Shown: positions 55,011 to 64,000 of the stretch, in pieces | Layout of the letters: the number at the start of each line of letters is the position of its first letter | Numbering within the stretch: position 1 is the stretch's first letter | Assembly: GCA_951640165.1 (NCBI GenBank) | Contig: OX621259.1 | Location: 2,604,001 to 2,668,000 of the forward strand | Source of the DNA: Pseudoips prasinana | Taxonomy: Eukaryota > Arthropoda > Insecta > Lepidoptera > Nolidae | Reading direction: 5' to 3' | Length of the DNA: 64,000 bases | Program-made: the position numbers and the translations under genes | The notes under the pieces: model-generated | What the model was told of the DNA's origin: nothing | Database searches by the model: none | Seen by the model: the letters and a program-made list of their open reading frames with translations, nothing else

Positions 55011-57405
55011 ATGTCTTCAAATACTCGAAGCAGAAATATGCTAGAAATGGTGTTTGGAAAATCGAACCAATCTATAGAATCACGTGTGTCTTCGATTGGA
55101 CAAGATGAGCCAAAAAAGAAAATAATAAATAAGATAGATCCCATATGTAATATTCACGACTTTGGCGGCCTATGGGCACATAAATTTTGCTACGATAACT
55201 ACAGCCACATACTTACGCCAGAAGTCGAATATGCTTCGACATTGAATTTGACCCAAACTGTTTTACAGGAACAACTTGATATACTATATAAAGAATTTGA
55301 TTACCTTGAAAAAGAAGATTCCTTCAGTTTGCTGTGTGATGAGACATTACCAAGTTCAGTGATGAATGTTACTTTAGTTGACATAACATTAGAATTAGAA
55401 GAAATGTCTCAGGAATCAGTTTTAACAGAAAAACCAAAGCAAAATGACGATAAAATAAATAATGTAAATGAGGAAAACAAGGATGAGATTATGCTTGTAA
55501 CTGAAGAAAATATGGATGAAACAAAAAAAGCAAATAAAGAAAACACGGATAACAGAATGCATATGAATGAAAAAACCATGGAAGATTCACAGAATGTCAC
55601 AAATCAAGAACTACAAGAAAATTTTGTTGATCACGAAATGAATGAAGAGACAACGAATACATGTGAAGCTCCCAAAGGAATAACAAAAAGTGAAAAACCA
55701 AGGCTTAGACGTCAATATGAAGAATCTCTGAGTATAAGAAACGAAAACAAGAAAAAGTTAAAATTAGAGAAAATGAGCGTAAAACCTGGATGCAATTCAA
55801 CTTGCGTGAAGAAATGTTCCTCTTCTTTTACAGAATCTGAACGCCAAAATATAAATAAACTATTTTGGGAAATCGAGTATGAAGCTCAAGGAATATATAT
55901 CAAGTCATTGGTTATTGATAAAGAAGTAAATCGACGTATAAAAGAAAGTAGCCAGATGCGGAAACATACATATTCATATTTTTTGGAGATTGAAAATAAA
56001 AAAAAAGAAGTTTGTAAAATTTTCTTCTTAACAACTCTCGGATATGCTAAAAAAATGATAGACGTATATTAGACATTTTAAAAAAGCCTAGAAATGCTCA
56101 AGCAGACCAACGTAGTAAACAAGAACATCCAAAGAAAGTGAACAGAGAGATGCTTAAAGAACATATAGAGAGTTTAGACCGGCTATCGCGCACTATAGAC
56201 GAGTGCATGCACCCAATAGAAGATATCTACCAAGCGATATAAGCGCATCTGCCATGCATAATGATTTTCTTACAAAACATCCAACTGTTAAAGTGTCTTA
56301 TGATCTTTACCGAAAATTTTAAAAAAAAGATATGAACATTTCATTCGCTCAGTTAGGCAATGAGGAATGCGAGATTTGTGAGAGCTATAAATTGCATCAG
56401 GGAAACTGCAAGAATACCGAGCAATGTAAAGAATGTTTGTCATATTATACCCATTGCAAGAAGTACCAAACAGCGCGAACTTATTACCAACAAGACGCTG
56501 AGCAATCACAAAACGGTGGAGATTCTTCCAAAGTCTACTTTTCTGCAGACCTACAGAAAGTTGTCTTATTACCCAGATTAGACATGTTTAAAATTGCCAT
56601 ATTCTGCCCTAGAATCATAGCTTTCAATGAGAGTTTTGTTCCCCTAGGTTCAAGTAAAGAAAAACCCTTTGCAGTGCTGTGGCATGAAGGCATATCTGGA
56701 AGGAAGCAGGAAGATATAATAAGTGCTTATAGAGCATTTTTTGCAAGCAAGCGTGATTGCACTGAAATCACTATTTGGAGTGATAACTGTACAGCACAAA
56801 ACAAAAACTGGGCGTTTTTGTCATTTTTAGTGCAGATTGTAAACAGCTCAGAGATTGCTGCCACAAAAATAATAATTAAGTACCTCGAACCAGGTCATAC
56901 CTTTATGTCAGCAGACAGCTTTCACCACCAAGTAGAAAATCAGCTTCAAAAAGCAAAAAAAGTGTACGATTTTGCTGATTTTATCGACTGCGTGCAACTT
57001 GCAAATTCAGGAAAGGTAAATGTAAAGCCCATGGAAGTTTCAGATTTTTACATGTATGAAGATCACTCATCTCAATATAAATTAAAAAAACATATTGAAA
57101 GAACGTACATAAAAGATATTGCTTGTGTCGAGGTACATAGAAATTGTATGTCAATTTTTGTCAAAACTACTCACGATGGAAGTATGAAAGAAATCGACTT
57201 CCTCAAAACAAAATTAGTTAAACAGGGTTTAATACCCTGTGCTGTTCAAAATACAAAGCCTCGCGGGATAACCCAGGAAAGAAAATCAGGAATATTGCAA
57301 AAATTAGGTAGTATAATACCTCAAAACCGATTGCCATTTTGGGAAAATCTTCCCGTAAACGATAATTCCATTGATCTCGTAGAACAAAGGGAGTCTGATG
57401 AATAA
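55011..57405 (+). pseudogene. DDE-like transposase candidate of the ATTA element, frameshifted
   Basis: The N-terminal frame (to 56072) has a low-complexity Glu/Asn-rich region with repeated EENxDE/xNEK blocks (about 55430-55640), then KPGCNSTCVKKCSSSFTESE, INKLFWEIEYEAQGIYIKSL, MRKHTYSYFLEI and KKEVCKIFFLTTLGYAKK. A one-base shift near 56055 gives NDRRILDILKKP to YQAI*. After another break, HPTVKVSYDLYRKF*KKD leads in frame into 56332-57405: ISFAQLGNEECEICESYKLH (Cys-rich), KVYFSADLQKVVLLPRL, ITIWSDNCTAQNKNW, EPGHTFMSADSFHHQVENQL. I propose D73 (SAD), D151 (SDN) and E202 or D195 of the last frame as a DDE/D triad in an RNase H fold. Proteins of this shape are, to my memory, common orphans in insects and cnidarians. 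Confidence 0.6.
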
Positions 57406-58097
57406 TAGTTAAGGGTTATTTGTTTTTATTTTAGAAGTTTGTTTTTAGTTTACATTTTAATTGTTATTTGGTTTTAAAAGAATTCTTATTTTTGTTACAA
57501 TGTTAGTAATTAAGAATTGTAGATTAACAGTTTTTGAAAGTTGACTTCATTTAAGTGCAGTTATTTTTGATATTATAATTTATAAGTAAGTAAGCAATGT
57601 TAAGCCTTATTAAAATATAAAACCCCTTCTCTCACCATCTTCGCAGAACACGTTTTAAATAACTATATAGAATAAAGGCTCTTAAAATTGAGTAACTCTT
57701 CTACAGGAAGTTATTGTTTTTTTATTTCAGGAAAAGTTATTTCATTTATAGTTAGTTTATTCTTAATAATATTCTCATGTAATTTTGATTATTGAACCTA
57801 TTATTTTGATGAGTGATTCTGATGGGTGAAGGTATTTTACATAAGTATAGATTTTAACAAAAAAATGTTCCTAAAGCTTGATAGACTGATTATTATATGA
57901 TTAAAATTTGATTGTGATAATAATGTGAAATAATCTAATGTAGAAATATAAAAATACATAAGTATATTTCTAGTACCTACCTAAATTCTGTTTTATTTTT
58001 TTTTCTTAACCACTTACAAAATTAATATCAGCTGTTGAAGTTAAACACTTACACTTTTAACTAGTACCAGGTATGAAAATATTACACGATTGCTAAC
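57406..58097. other. 3' flank of the DDE gene
   Basis: AT-rich, no gene. An AATAAA at about 57671-57676 could serve as a polyadenylation signal. Runs of T and short ATTTAT repeats only. Confidence 0.4.
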
Positions 58098-58395
58098 TAG
58101 AAAAGCAGTATTGAACGTGTGCTAGATGATTTTGCAGTAATAAACACAAATACTGCATTCAGCCTTAGTAATACTGTAATGCTTGTGAGCCCAGACGATA
58201 GATGAAAATGCAGTACTGTGCATTTTATTCAAATGGGACAGTATAGTAAAAGAAAGACATATATTATAAGAAAGCTTGATTTTTTTCATAATTTTTAGGC
58301 ACACTTTAAAAGTTATATCACATAGTTTTCTTGTTTGGACATCAAGAAATGTGTAAACCGCGCTTTTCTCGAAACCGCCATTTTGCAAGTACTGC
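58098..58395. repeat. Right subterminal GCAGTA motif cluster
   Basis: AAGCAGTATTG (about 58104), TTGCAGTAATA (58134), TACTGCATT (58151, inverted), ATGCAGTACTG (58208) and AGTACTGCGTTTG (58388, inverted). This mirrors the left cluster, as subterminal transposase-binding sites often do. Confidence 0.7.
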
Positions 58396-58419
58396 GTTTG
58401 CAATAAGGAGGGCAGATTA

Positions 58420-58796
58420 GCCCACTGATGTTTCGGCAAAAGAATCTTTGTCCTAAAGGTTGATATTTTTTCGTTATTTCTTTTTACGCAGCGTATGATT
58501 GGCTGGATTTTCTGCCATTGATAAAAATCTACGATAAAATGAAATATCTTGCAGTCAGGAGTTGGGGCTGTTGTAATCATTTTATCCTTTTCGGATAGGA
58601 TTTTATTTTAATTTTTCTTAACAGATTGATAAATAGCTTTTTCGGACATTTTGTATAATAAAAGTTCACTAATGTTACTAAAAACTGTGTTACACGGTGA
58701 CGAAAGATCATTTTTATCAGAAAAATAATTTTCGTACTTTGCAATGACACTTTTTTGATTTTCCAAAGATTCGGTTAATCGTCTAGCCCGTTTCAT
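58420..58796 (-). pseudogene. MULE-like gene A, 5' part, right arm
   Basis: ATG at 58796 (MKRARRLTESLENQKSVIAK), 62 codons to SVKKN*. Then, past TAA, NKILSEKDK and MITTAPTPDCKIFHFIVDFY, QWQKIQPIIRCVKRNNEKIS, LLPKHQWAN, where the ATTA transposon interrupts. The conserved TAA after SVKKN in both arms may mark an intron border (GTTAAG occurs just before it) or an old stop. The continuation is at 54012. Confidence 0.68.
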
Positions 58797-59491
58797 GGTA
58801 AAAACACACTATTTATTGAATAATAACTAAAAAGACACTTGTTACGTGTGTACGTCAGAAACAAATGAGAAAAGTTGGACATAATCATTTATCATCTCAG
58901 TTGTGAATATTGTGGGTAGCTATAAATAAAAATAATCAGAGATTTCAAGGCATAATTATTAAATATTGTACCATTACTTGATCAAGACCGATTTAATAAC
59001 TCTCCAAGTAAATAAGTACACATATTTCTAAGAATACATGCGATATACAAATAAGTATATAATTTTCTAAATGCATAATAGTTTACTATGGATATAAAGA
59101 AACAAGTTGCCCATAAGCCACTAAGTGCCTTGTTCGCATTATTCTGAGGAAACGATTTAAATAAATAGTTGATGCGCAGGCGTTTTAATGGCTTTTATTT
59201 TATATTTTTATAGGACCTCTATAAATTTGTGTCAAGATATGTTAAGGTAGCAAATAGGTAGTGAATATATAAATTAACAATGTTGTTAATATGACGCTAA
59301 AACTATGAGAACTTGGAAGTGGCCGGCCAACCTGACGTCAGAATGGCTGACCACTTTATTTCTTTGATATATTTCTTAACGCAAAGGTAGCAATTATTTC
59401 ATTACTGGTAGTAAATAGTAGCAATTAGGTAATAAACAGTGGGCATGGTCTCATGTACATATCTCGTTTGGTCCAGCCATTCTGACGGTAA
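58420..59491 (-). repeat. Right outer arm of the inverted repeat (uninterrupted)
   Basis: About 1.07 kb of uninterrupted arm. It serves as the reference for the two insertions in the left arm: it has GCACTTAGTGG where the Harbinger-like element sits and TTTGTATATCGC where the GTAT element sits. The arm contains the first part of gene A. Confidence 0.88.
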
Positions 59492-59497
59492 CGATTC

Positions 59498-60237
59498 GTA
59501 CCATTTTAACTAATCATTTGGGTATGAAACATGTTGCCGCTCGGCTAGTCCCAAAAGATCTGAATTTTCTCCAAAAACTCAATCGCATGAAAGTCGCTGA
59601 GGACATGGTGGAACGAGTCAATTCCGACCCAACATTCATGAAACGCATTGTTACTGGTGACGAGACGTGGGTTTACGAGTGTGATATGCAATCTAGTCAA
59701 CAAGCTTCGGAGTGGCGCCTTCCAACTGAACCGAAACCGAAAAAACCACGCCAAAGGCGATCAAAAGTCAAAGTCATGTTGACTGTTTTCTTTAACTATC
59801 GCGGTGTTGTGCACTCTGAATTCTTACCGGAAGCTCGAACGGTAAATGAAGAATATTATTTGAGCGTTATACGGCGTTTAAGAGAGCAAATTCGACGAAA
59901 AAGGCCAGATTTGTGGAAAGAAAATTCTTGGATATTGCACCACGATAATGCGCCTTAGCACAAGGCCATCATTGTGAACGAATTTTTGACCAAACACTCA
60001 ACAAATACCATCCAGCAACCACCATATTCACCAGATATGGCTCCAGCTGACTTCTTTCTTTTTCCTAAACTCAAATTACCACTTCGTGGTACCCGTTTTC
60101 AATCGGTAGAAGACTTAAAGGAGAATTCGCGGCGAGAACTGAACTCAATTCCGAAAGCAGCGTTTAAAAAATGTTTTGATACTAGGAGCATACTTTGAAG
60201 GTGATAAAATAAATTTGGATGAATAACAAACATTTTG
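59498..60237 (+). pseudogene. Mariner 2 transposase, C-terminal part
   Basis: Starts at RTILTNHLGMKHVAARLV. Catalytic boxes: VTGDETWVYE and HHDNAP, then a TAG at about 59956-59958, an open continuation with YSPDMAPADFFLFPKLKL, and a final part damaged by an indel near 60178 (complete reading would end near 60220-60237). Slightly better preserved than mariner 1. Confidence 0.88.
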
Positions 60238-60280
60238 TATATTATTGATCTTTTCCCGGTACTTTCTTGACAGAGTAGTA

Positions 60281-60944
60281 TGTAGGTATGTATACCTACA
60301 TACTTAATTTTAATTAAAAATAATAAATGACATATATTAAGAAGGTAACAGAGGACAGGTTTTAGTGGTAGGCTAATAACAAAATTAGGTGCCCATAGCC
60401 AGTTAATCTCACCCGTCCATTAGCAATCAGCGTTGTTAAGTATCTACGCGGGCAGTAGTAGCATGTAGTAGCCGCCAAAGTATAATGGACTGCCCTCTAT
60501 GGACTGCCTTTTCGACACGACCAATATGTGTAGTACAAGGTAGTCTGCGAGTCTACGACATTCTATATACATAATTATAATGCCGCGTTCGGTTCGTTGA
60601 CTTCCAAGTGCATAGAATTTGCGGGCGGAGTTTAGTAGCTATGCAACAAACTCAAACTAAGCCCTTTCAAACCCCTCCAAGTCCCCCACCCGAGGCACTT
60701 ACCGTGGTAACTTGTCGTCTTCACGGTGATGGACTATGATTTAAATATGAACTCTAACTTCGAGCGATAACCAATACATGTATAGATTTGTACTTATACA
60801 TAGTTCACTAAAGGGTTCCAGAATGAAACTTTTGTTTGTCTTGTAAACAAATTGGCTAAACGATGTTTGAGTTTGGGACGCCAAAACTTATAAGTTAAGT
60901 AACTAGTAAGTATCTACGCGCGAACGATGAAACTTTCTTTCGTT
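60281..60944. other. Intergenic stretch, no gene recognised
   Basis: Mixed composition, no long open frame on either strand, no TIR or tail that I could identify. Confidence 0.4.
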
Positions 60945-61275
60945 ATAATAATAATGTCCTCCTAGCCGAACTTCGGCCACGGCGGCCAGTCTCAATAGAG
61001 AGCCATCTGCGCGGGACATATTATAGAGCACGAGTGTGTGCGCAAACAAAGTAGCACTTTCAATTCCGTCAAAAGAGGTCAGGTACACGACCGACGGCTT
61101 TAAGTGCTCTCCGAGGCACGGGGGTATAATGCCAACTCCCAGACTTTGATACTGAGATTTTTCTTCTTTTTATAGAAAAGACCCAAAACCACTATTGGCC
61201 CGACCCGGGATTTGAACCCAGGACCTCATTCCCTGCGAGTGATCAAGCTACCGCTAGACTAACGAGGTAGTCATT
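60945..61275 (-). mobile_element. tRNA-derived SINE
   Basis: The minus strand starts CCTCGTTAGTCTAGCGGTAG (box A) and has box B GGTTCAAATCCCGGG, about 38 bp apart, followed by a body with CTCGGAGAGCACTTAAAGCC and GTCGTGTACCTGACCTC, and a tail with ATTATTATTATAACG. The tRNA-like head does not fold as an active tRNA (the 3' side runs on into the SINE body). A 5'-truncated copy of the same family is at 63107-63290. Confidence 0.8.
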
Positions 61276-61369
61276 ATAATAATGTGTATTAGTAGAGTAT
61301 AAGTACGGCGTAATATCGGATAAAGAAGGCTTTTATCCTTATATTGTTATCCAACTGAACAGGCTATGG

Positions 61370-61600
61370 TTCTTTTGTGAGCACTATTCGCAGTCGCCGG
61401 GTTCGTTTCCGATACGCGAGTGAGGACTGAGACGGGATAAAAGCGAGCATTAATAGCCCATTATCGGCGCACGGAGGCAACAGAGAGCCGCTTTAATGTG
61501 AACCGGGACAAAGCGGCGCCGCGCCCGGCACCATGTGCGCCACACGCCTCTACATTACTGCCCTCTCGCCTCTGCCTCCGCGCCAACTGCATTCTCAAGT
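61370..61600. other. GC-rich patch
   Basis: A locally GC-rich block (CAAAGCGGCGCCGCGCCCGG near 61510) in AT-rich DNA with a 43-codon frame from an ATG at 61532. It might be a promoter-proximal region or first exon of a host gene, but no splice site or domain supports it. 61276-61369 and 61601-62334 show nothing recognisable. Confidence 0.25.
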
Positions 61601-62334
61601 TAAATTTATTCCAATCCTTTTAGTTTTCGTTAAACAAGAAAAGGTACAATGAATTTTCACTACAAAATTCTAGGTCGTGAATTTGGAAAGTAACAACTAA
61701 ACAAAAGCTTAAAAATATTTTGATATCGTATGGTTTTGGTAATTGTTTACCACAAATAACAAAACTTTTATTAATTATAGAAGTAATACTAGATTTTTGT
61801 AAAACGATATTTTTAAATAGTCAAACATTTTATAATTAACGCTGAGATTATACGTAAGTAGAAAATACTTAAAATACTATATACACAATATATTTTTAAT
61901 ATAGTTTTCAATTGTTTACATTGTTTTTTTCTTGTATTAATTATTTCTTTATGATTTTAGTTATAGATAAATTCAGTTTTCTTTCACTACACAATACACG
62001 TGACACTTATTTTTCGTATCTCTATCATTTCTATATCGATAAATGTGCCCTCGCTACGAAACACGTAGCGTTCGCGCGTGACGCGTTCTAGTGTTGTCAT
62101 GTATAGTTGTCCTGACATGGCTGTAAAGTCACTCGCGATACAGAGATTCATATGCTCAGTGGGTGGCGTCTTTTAAAAATTTTAGTTCAATTTTATTGTA
62201 GCACCATGTACATATTTGTATCTACAATTTAACAATAAATATTTACGATACGCCGCAGATAACGAGCCAAGTGATTTTGGGATTTTCTATAAAATAAAAA
62301 TTTCATAATATCAGTCCGAAGTCAGCCAGTTATT

Positions 62335-63070
62335 ATTATTATATCATCATATCAGCCGAAAGACGTCCACTGCTGGACAAAGGTCTGCCCCAAAGATCTC
62401 CACAATTGCCGGTCTTGCCCTATCCGCATCCAGCAGTTTCCAGCGCCCCGCACTAGATCATCGGTCCATCTTGTAGGGGGCCTGCCCACGCTGCATCTTC
62501 CGGTTCGTGGTCGCCACTCGAGAACCTTTCTGCCTCAACGGCCGTCGGTTCTACGAGCTATGTGCTCCGCCCACTGCCACTTCAGTTTTGCAATTCTGCG
62601 GGCCATGTCGGGGACTTTTATTCGCCTGCGGATTCCGACATTTCTGATTCGATCCCGCAGGGTAACTCCGAGCATAGACCTCTCCATTGCTATTTGGGTG
62701 ACTTTGAACCTTCTAATAGGACCCATAGTGATACCGCGTTTCTGTTCCGTAAGTCATCACTGGCAACTCACACTGGTCGAAGAATTTCGACTTGAGACAC
62801 TGCGGCAGTTTGGACGAGAAGATTTTACATAGCTTTCCGAACACTGCCCAGCCGAGTTGAATTCTACTATTGACCTCCTTCTCAAAGTTGGACCTGCCTA
62901 GTTGGATGGTCTGTCCTAGGTAAATATAGTTCTCTACCACTTCGAGTGCAGTCTCCAACCTTTAATTGAGTAGGTGCAACATGGACTTTTGACATGAATT
63001 CCGTCTTATTCATGTTCATTTTCAGACCCACTTGTTGAGAAACTCTACTGAGGTCATCGAGCATTATTAT
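62335..63070 (-). pseudogene. RTE retrotransposon, 3' part, 5'-truncated
   Basis: Minus-strand translation gives DDLSRVSQQVGLKMNMNKTE, TALEVVENYIYLGQTIQLGR, EKEVNSRIQLGWAVFGKL, QCELPVMTYGTET, FKVTQIAMERSMLGVTLRDR, IRNVGIRRRIKV and AKLKWQWAEHIARRTDGR, the RT thumb and C terminus of an RTE. The 3' end has GTCCAGCAGTGGACGTC and GATATGATGATAT. Same family as the RTE at 36310-41265. Several frameshifts. Confidence 0.87.
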
Positions 63071-63106
63071 TATATATAGTAACGGTAGTCCGTACCTCAG
63101 AAAGCA

Positions 63107-63290
63107 GGTAAAGCCGTCGGCCCTGTACTGACCTCTTTCCGGTCGTATCGTTAGTCGTCCCATCGTATCATGAGAGTGACGAAATAAAAAGTTTGCGCAG
63201 ATTTTGCGCAGATGGCTAATACTGCTCGAGACTGGTCGCCGTGGCCGAAATTCAGCTTGCAGTACATTATTATTACGATTATGATTATAT
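63107..63290 (+). mobile_element. SINE, 5'-truncated
   Basis: It shares AAAGCCGTCGG, CTGTACTGACCTCTTT, GCGCAGATGGCT and CGAGACTGGTCGCCGTGGCC, and a CATTATTATTACGATTATGA tail, with the body of the SINE at 60945-61275 in opposite orientation. Confidence 0.7.
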
Positions 63291-63394
63291 GAGAGTAGAG
63301 GGACAGAAACTGCTGCCCAGTGGGATTACAAAAATAATAATGACATGAGCTATAATAAAATATAATTTAATATAATATTACCTTTATGAATTGA

Positions 63395-63615
63395 ACTGAA
63401 AATTGAAAATTAAATCTTTGAGAGAGAAGTTTAAAGAGATTAACATTCTGACTGTAGCATGTCAGTATATATATGACAATCTAATTTGTCTTTATATTTA
63501 TATGCATAAATATAAAGACTCCTTCTGTAAATGGAGTGATACTCATAATATATCACATGCCGGGCTACGTCGGTCACGGTACAACTCGCTCCGTGTTTTT
63601 AAATTGTTTTAAATT
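63395..63615 (+). pseudogene. LINE fragment, RT C terminus
   Basis: Reads SLREKFKEINILTVACQYIY, DNLICLYIYMHKYKDSFCKW and SDTHNISHAGLRRSRYNSL. It is the same family as the 3950-4737 remnant (KEFFMEINILMVSSQYIYAN). It covers only the last 60-70 codons of the RT ORF. Confidence 0.75.
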
Positions 63616-63944
63616 GTAAAAAACGTTTATATTCTCATCTGTGTTAAGAAAAACAAAGTTACAGTTATTAGTGGACCATTACGTTGAGAACTTACTTGGT
63701 GAAGTGTTTTAATATTACAAAAATTGTATATAACATTTGCAATACGTTACAATTCACCGCTTCGGACAATAGTTAAAAGTGACTCAACGAAACGCGTAAG
63801 GGACGTGCTTCGAACGGCGCTTCCGTCCTTTCGTCTATGTATGCAGAGCAACGGATCGCCACCAAAAGATAAGATTATACTCACCTTACGTTATTTGAAT
63901 CTTAATCGTTTGTGTACTTTGCAACGAAAAGTTGCGATATTATA

Positions 63945-64000
63945 ATGGCAGATCATTCTGTTAGGTCGATGAGTTCTGGATTGTTATGGGGATGTTGTGA
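63945..64000 (+). CDS. Possible start of an open frame at the window edge
   Basis: ATG at 63945 followed by 18 open codons (ADHSVRSMSSGLLWGCC) to the window end. The preceding context (TATTATAATGG) is neutral. It may be a LINE ORF1 start or nothing. 63616-63944 holds no recognised gene. Confidence 0.2.
   Translation, partial: MADHSVRSMSSGLLWGCC

Larger units (their letters stand above)
54017..58415 (+). mobile_element. DNA transposon with DDE-like protein, 4.4 kb, ATTA duplication
   Basis: The ends CTGCCCTGCTAATTG (left) and, inverted, CTGCCCTCCTTATTG (right) are flanked by ATTA (54013-54016, 58416-58419). The empty site GATATTAGCCCAC (complement GTGGGCTAATATC) is preserved in the gene A copies near 48463 and 49583. 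Several GCAGTA motifs lie in both ends. A single transcription unit (54550-57420, +) encodes a DDE-like protein. 4-bp ATTA duplication plus these TIRs do not match a superfamily I can name confidently. Confidence 0.85.
34152..59491. mobile_element. Composite MULE-like DNA transposon, 25.3 kb, with nested insertions
   Basis: Inverted ends TTACCGTCAGAATGGC start at 34153 and end at 59491. Flanks are CGATTCTTA(G) on the left and CGATTCGTA(C) on the right: an 8 of 9 (or 8 of 10) match, as expected for an aged 9-10-bp target duplication. The inverted arms continue inward for about 1.9 kb once later insertions are removed, and each carries gene A facing inward. Long TIRs, a 9-10-bp duplication and an IDATGS-type first catalytic box fit the Mutator-like (MULE) superfamily; this is inference. 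The element's own DNA, without nested elements, amounts to roughly 9 kb. Confidence 0.75.
33642..60278 (+). mobile_element. Mariner element 2, split in two by a 25.3-kb insertion
   Basis: The left TIR (GTTAAAAAAGTATCG, 33649) and the right TIR (ending 60278, complement of CTACTCTGTCAAGAAAGTA) are bordered by TA at 33640-33641 and 60279-60280. The left part (33642-34148) and right part (59492-60278) are colinear with mariner 1 and total about 1.3 kb. The target of the insertion is the sequence GAGTCGATTCGTACC, preserved intact in mariner 1 at about 13255-13275 (complement). Confidence 0.9.

Noticed and set aside
34152..59491. Polinton/Maverick interpretation (long TIRs, more than 15 kb, possible 6-bp duplication)
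   Set aside because: No protein-primed polymerase B, retroviral-type integrase, packaging ATPase or capsid genes; most of the length is later insertions.
61190..61275. Functional tRNA gene (minus strand)
   Set aside because: A and B boxes are good, but the acceptor stem does not close and the sequence continues into a SINE body.
1..64000. CRISPR arrays, operons, bacterial promoters or phage genes
   Set aside because: None seen; spliced exons, LINEs, SINEs and mariners show a metazoan genome.

Overview
This is eukaryotic DNA, most likely from a moth or butterfly. The evidence is: short Helitron-like repeats of the Lepidoptera 'Lep1' type ending in CTAGT, RTE retrotransposons with GATGAT tails, tRNA-derived SINEs, two mariner families, a very AT-rich background, and two candidate spliced exons with GT/AG borders. 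There is no prokaryotic or organellar organisation. Almost all long reading frames belong to transposable elements, nearly all damaged.

Layout. 1-835 is a perfect 109-bp tandem satellite. 2416-2536 and 16191-16428 look like an internal and a terminal exon of one host gene (+), in matching phase, which would give a 13.65-kb intron. That interval holds a non-LTR element A (+, 4740-9640), element B (-, 9792-14520) with a mariner inserted in its ORF1, and a 5'-truncated element C (+, 14600-16012). 16433-21366 is intergenic DNA with SINE, Lep1-like, foldback and LINE fragments. 21367-26270 is non-LTR element D (-). 27320-33530 is non-LTR element E (-), split by a cecropia-type mariner (30554-31835).

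The most unusual part is 33642-60278, a set of nested elements. A second mariner copy, about 1.3 kb when rejoined, is split after 506 bp by a 25.3-kb insertion (34152-59491). The insertion has long inverted arms that share a reading frame facing inward (gene A, with an LSIDATGS motif) and imperfect 9-10-bp flanking duplications, so I interpret it as a decayed MULE-like transposon. It has received in turn: an 887-bp Harbinger-like element (TTA duplication); a 6.3-kb TIR element with GTAT duplications that carries an RTE, itself split by non-LTR element F; a 4.9-kb non-LTR element G (TTATT duplication); and a 4.4-kb DNA transposon (54017-58415, ATTA duplication) that encodes a DDE-like protein and has repeated subterminal GCAGTA motifs. 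Its core was rearranged into a 1120-bp tandem array and a palindrome, with an acidic/basic gene X beside gene A.

60279-64000 holds SINE, RTE and LINE fragments and no recognised host gene. The likely order of events is: mariner, then the MULE-like element, then decay and rearrangement of its core, with the other insertions following. All homology calls come from reading motifs by eye; no database search was run.
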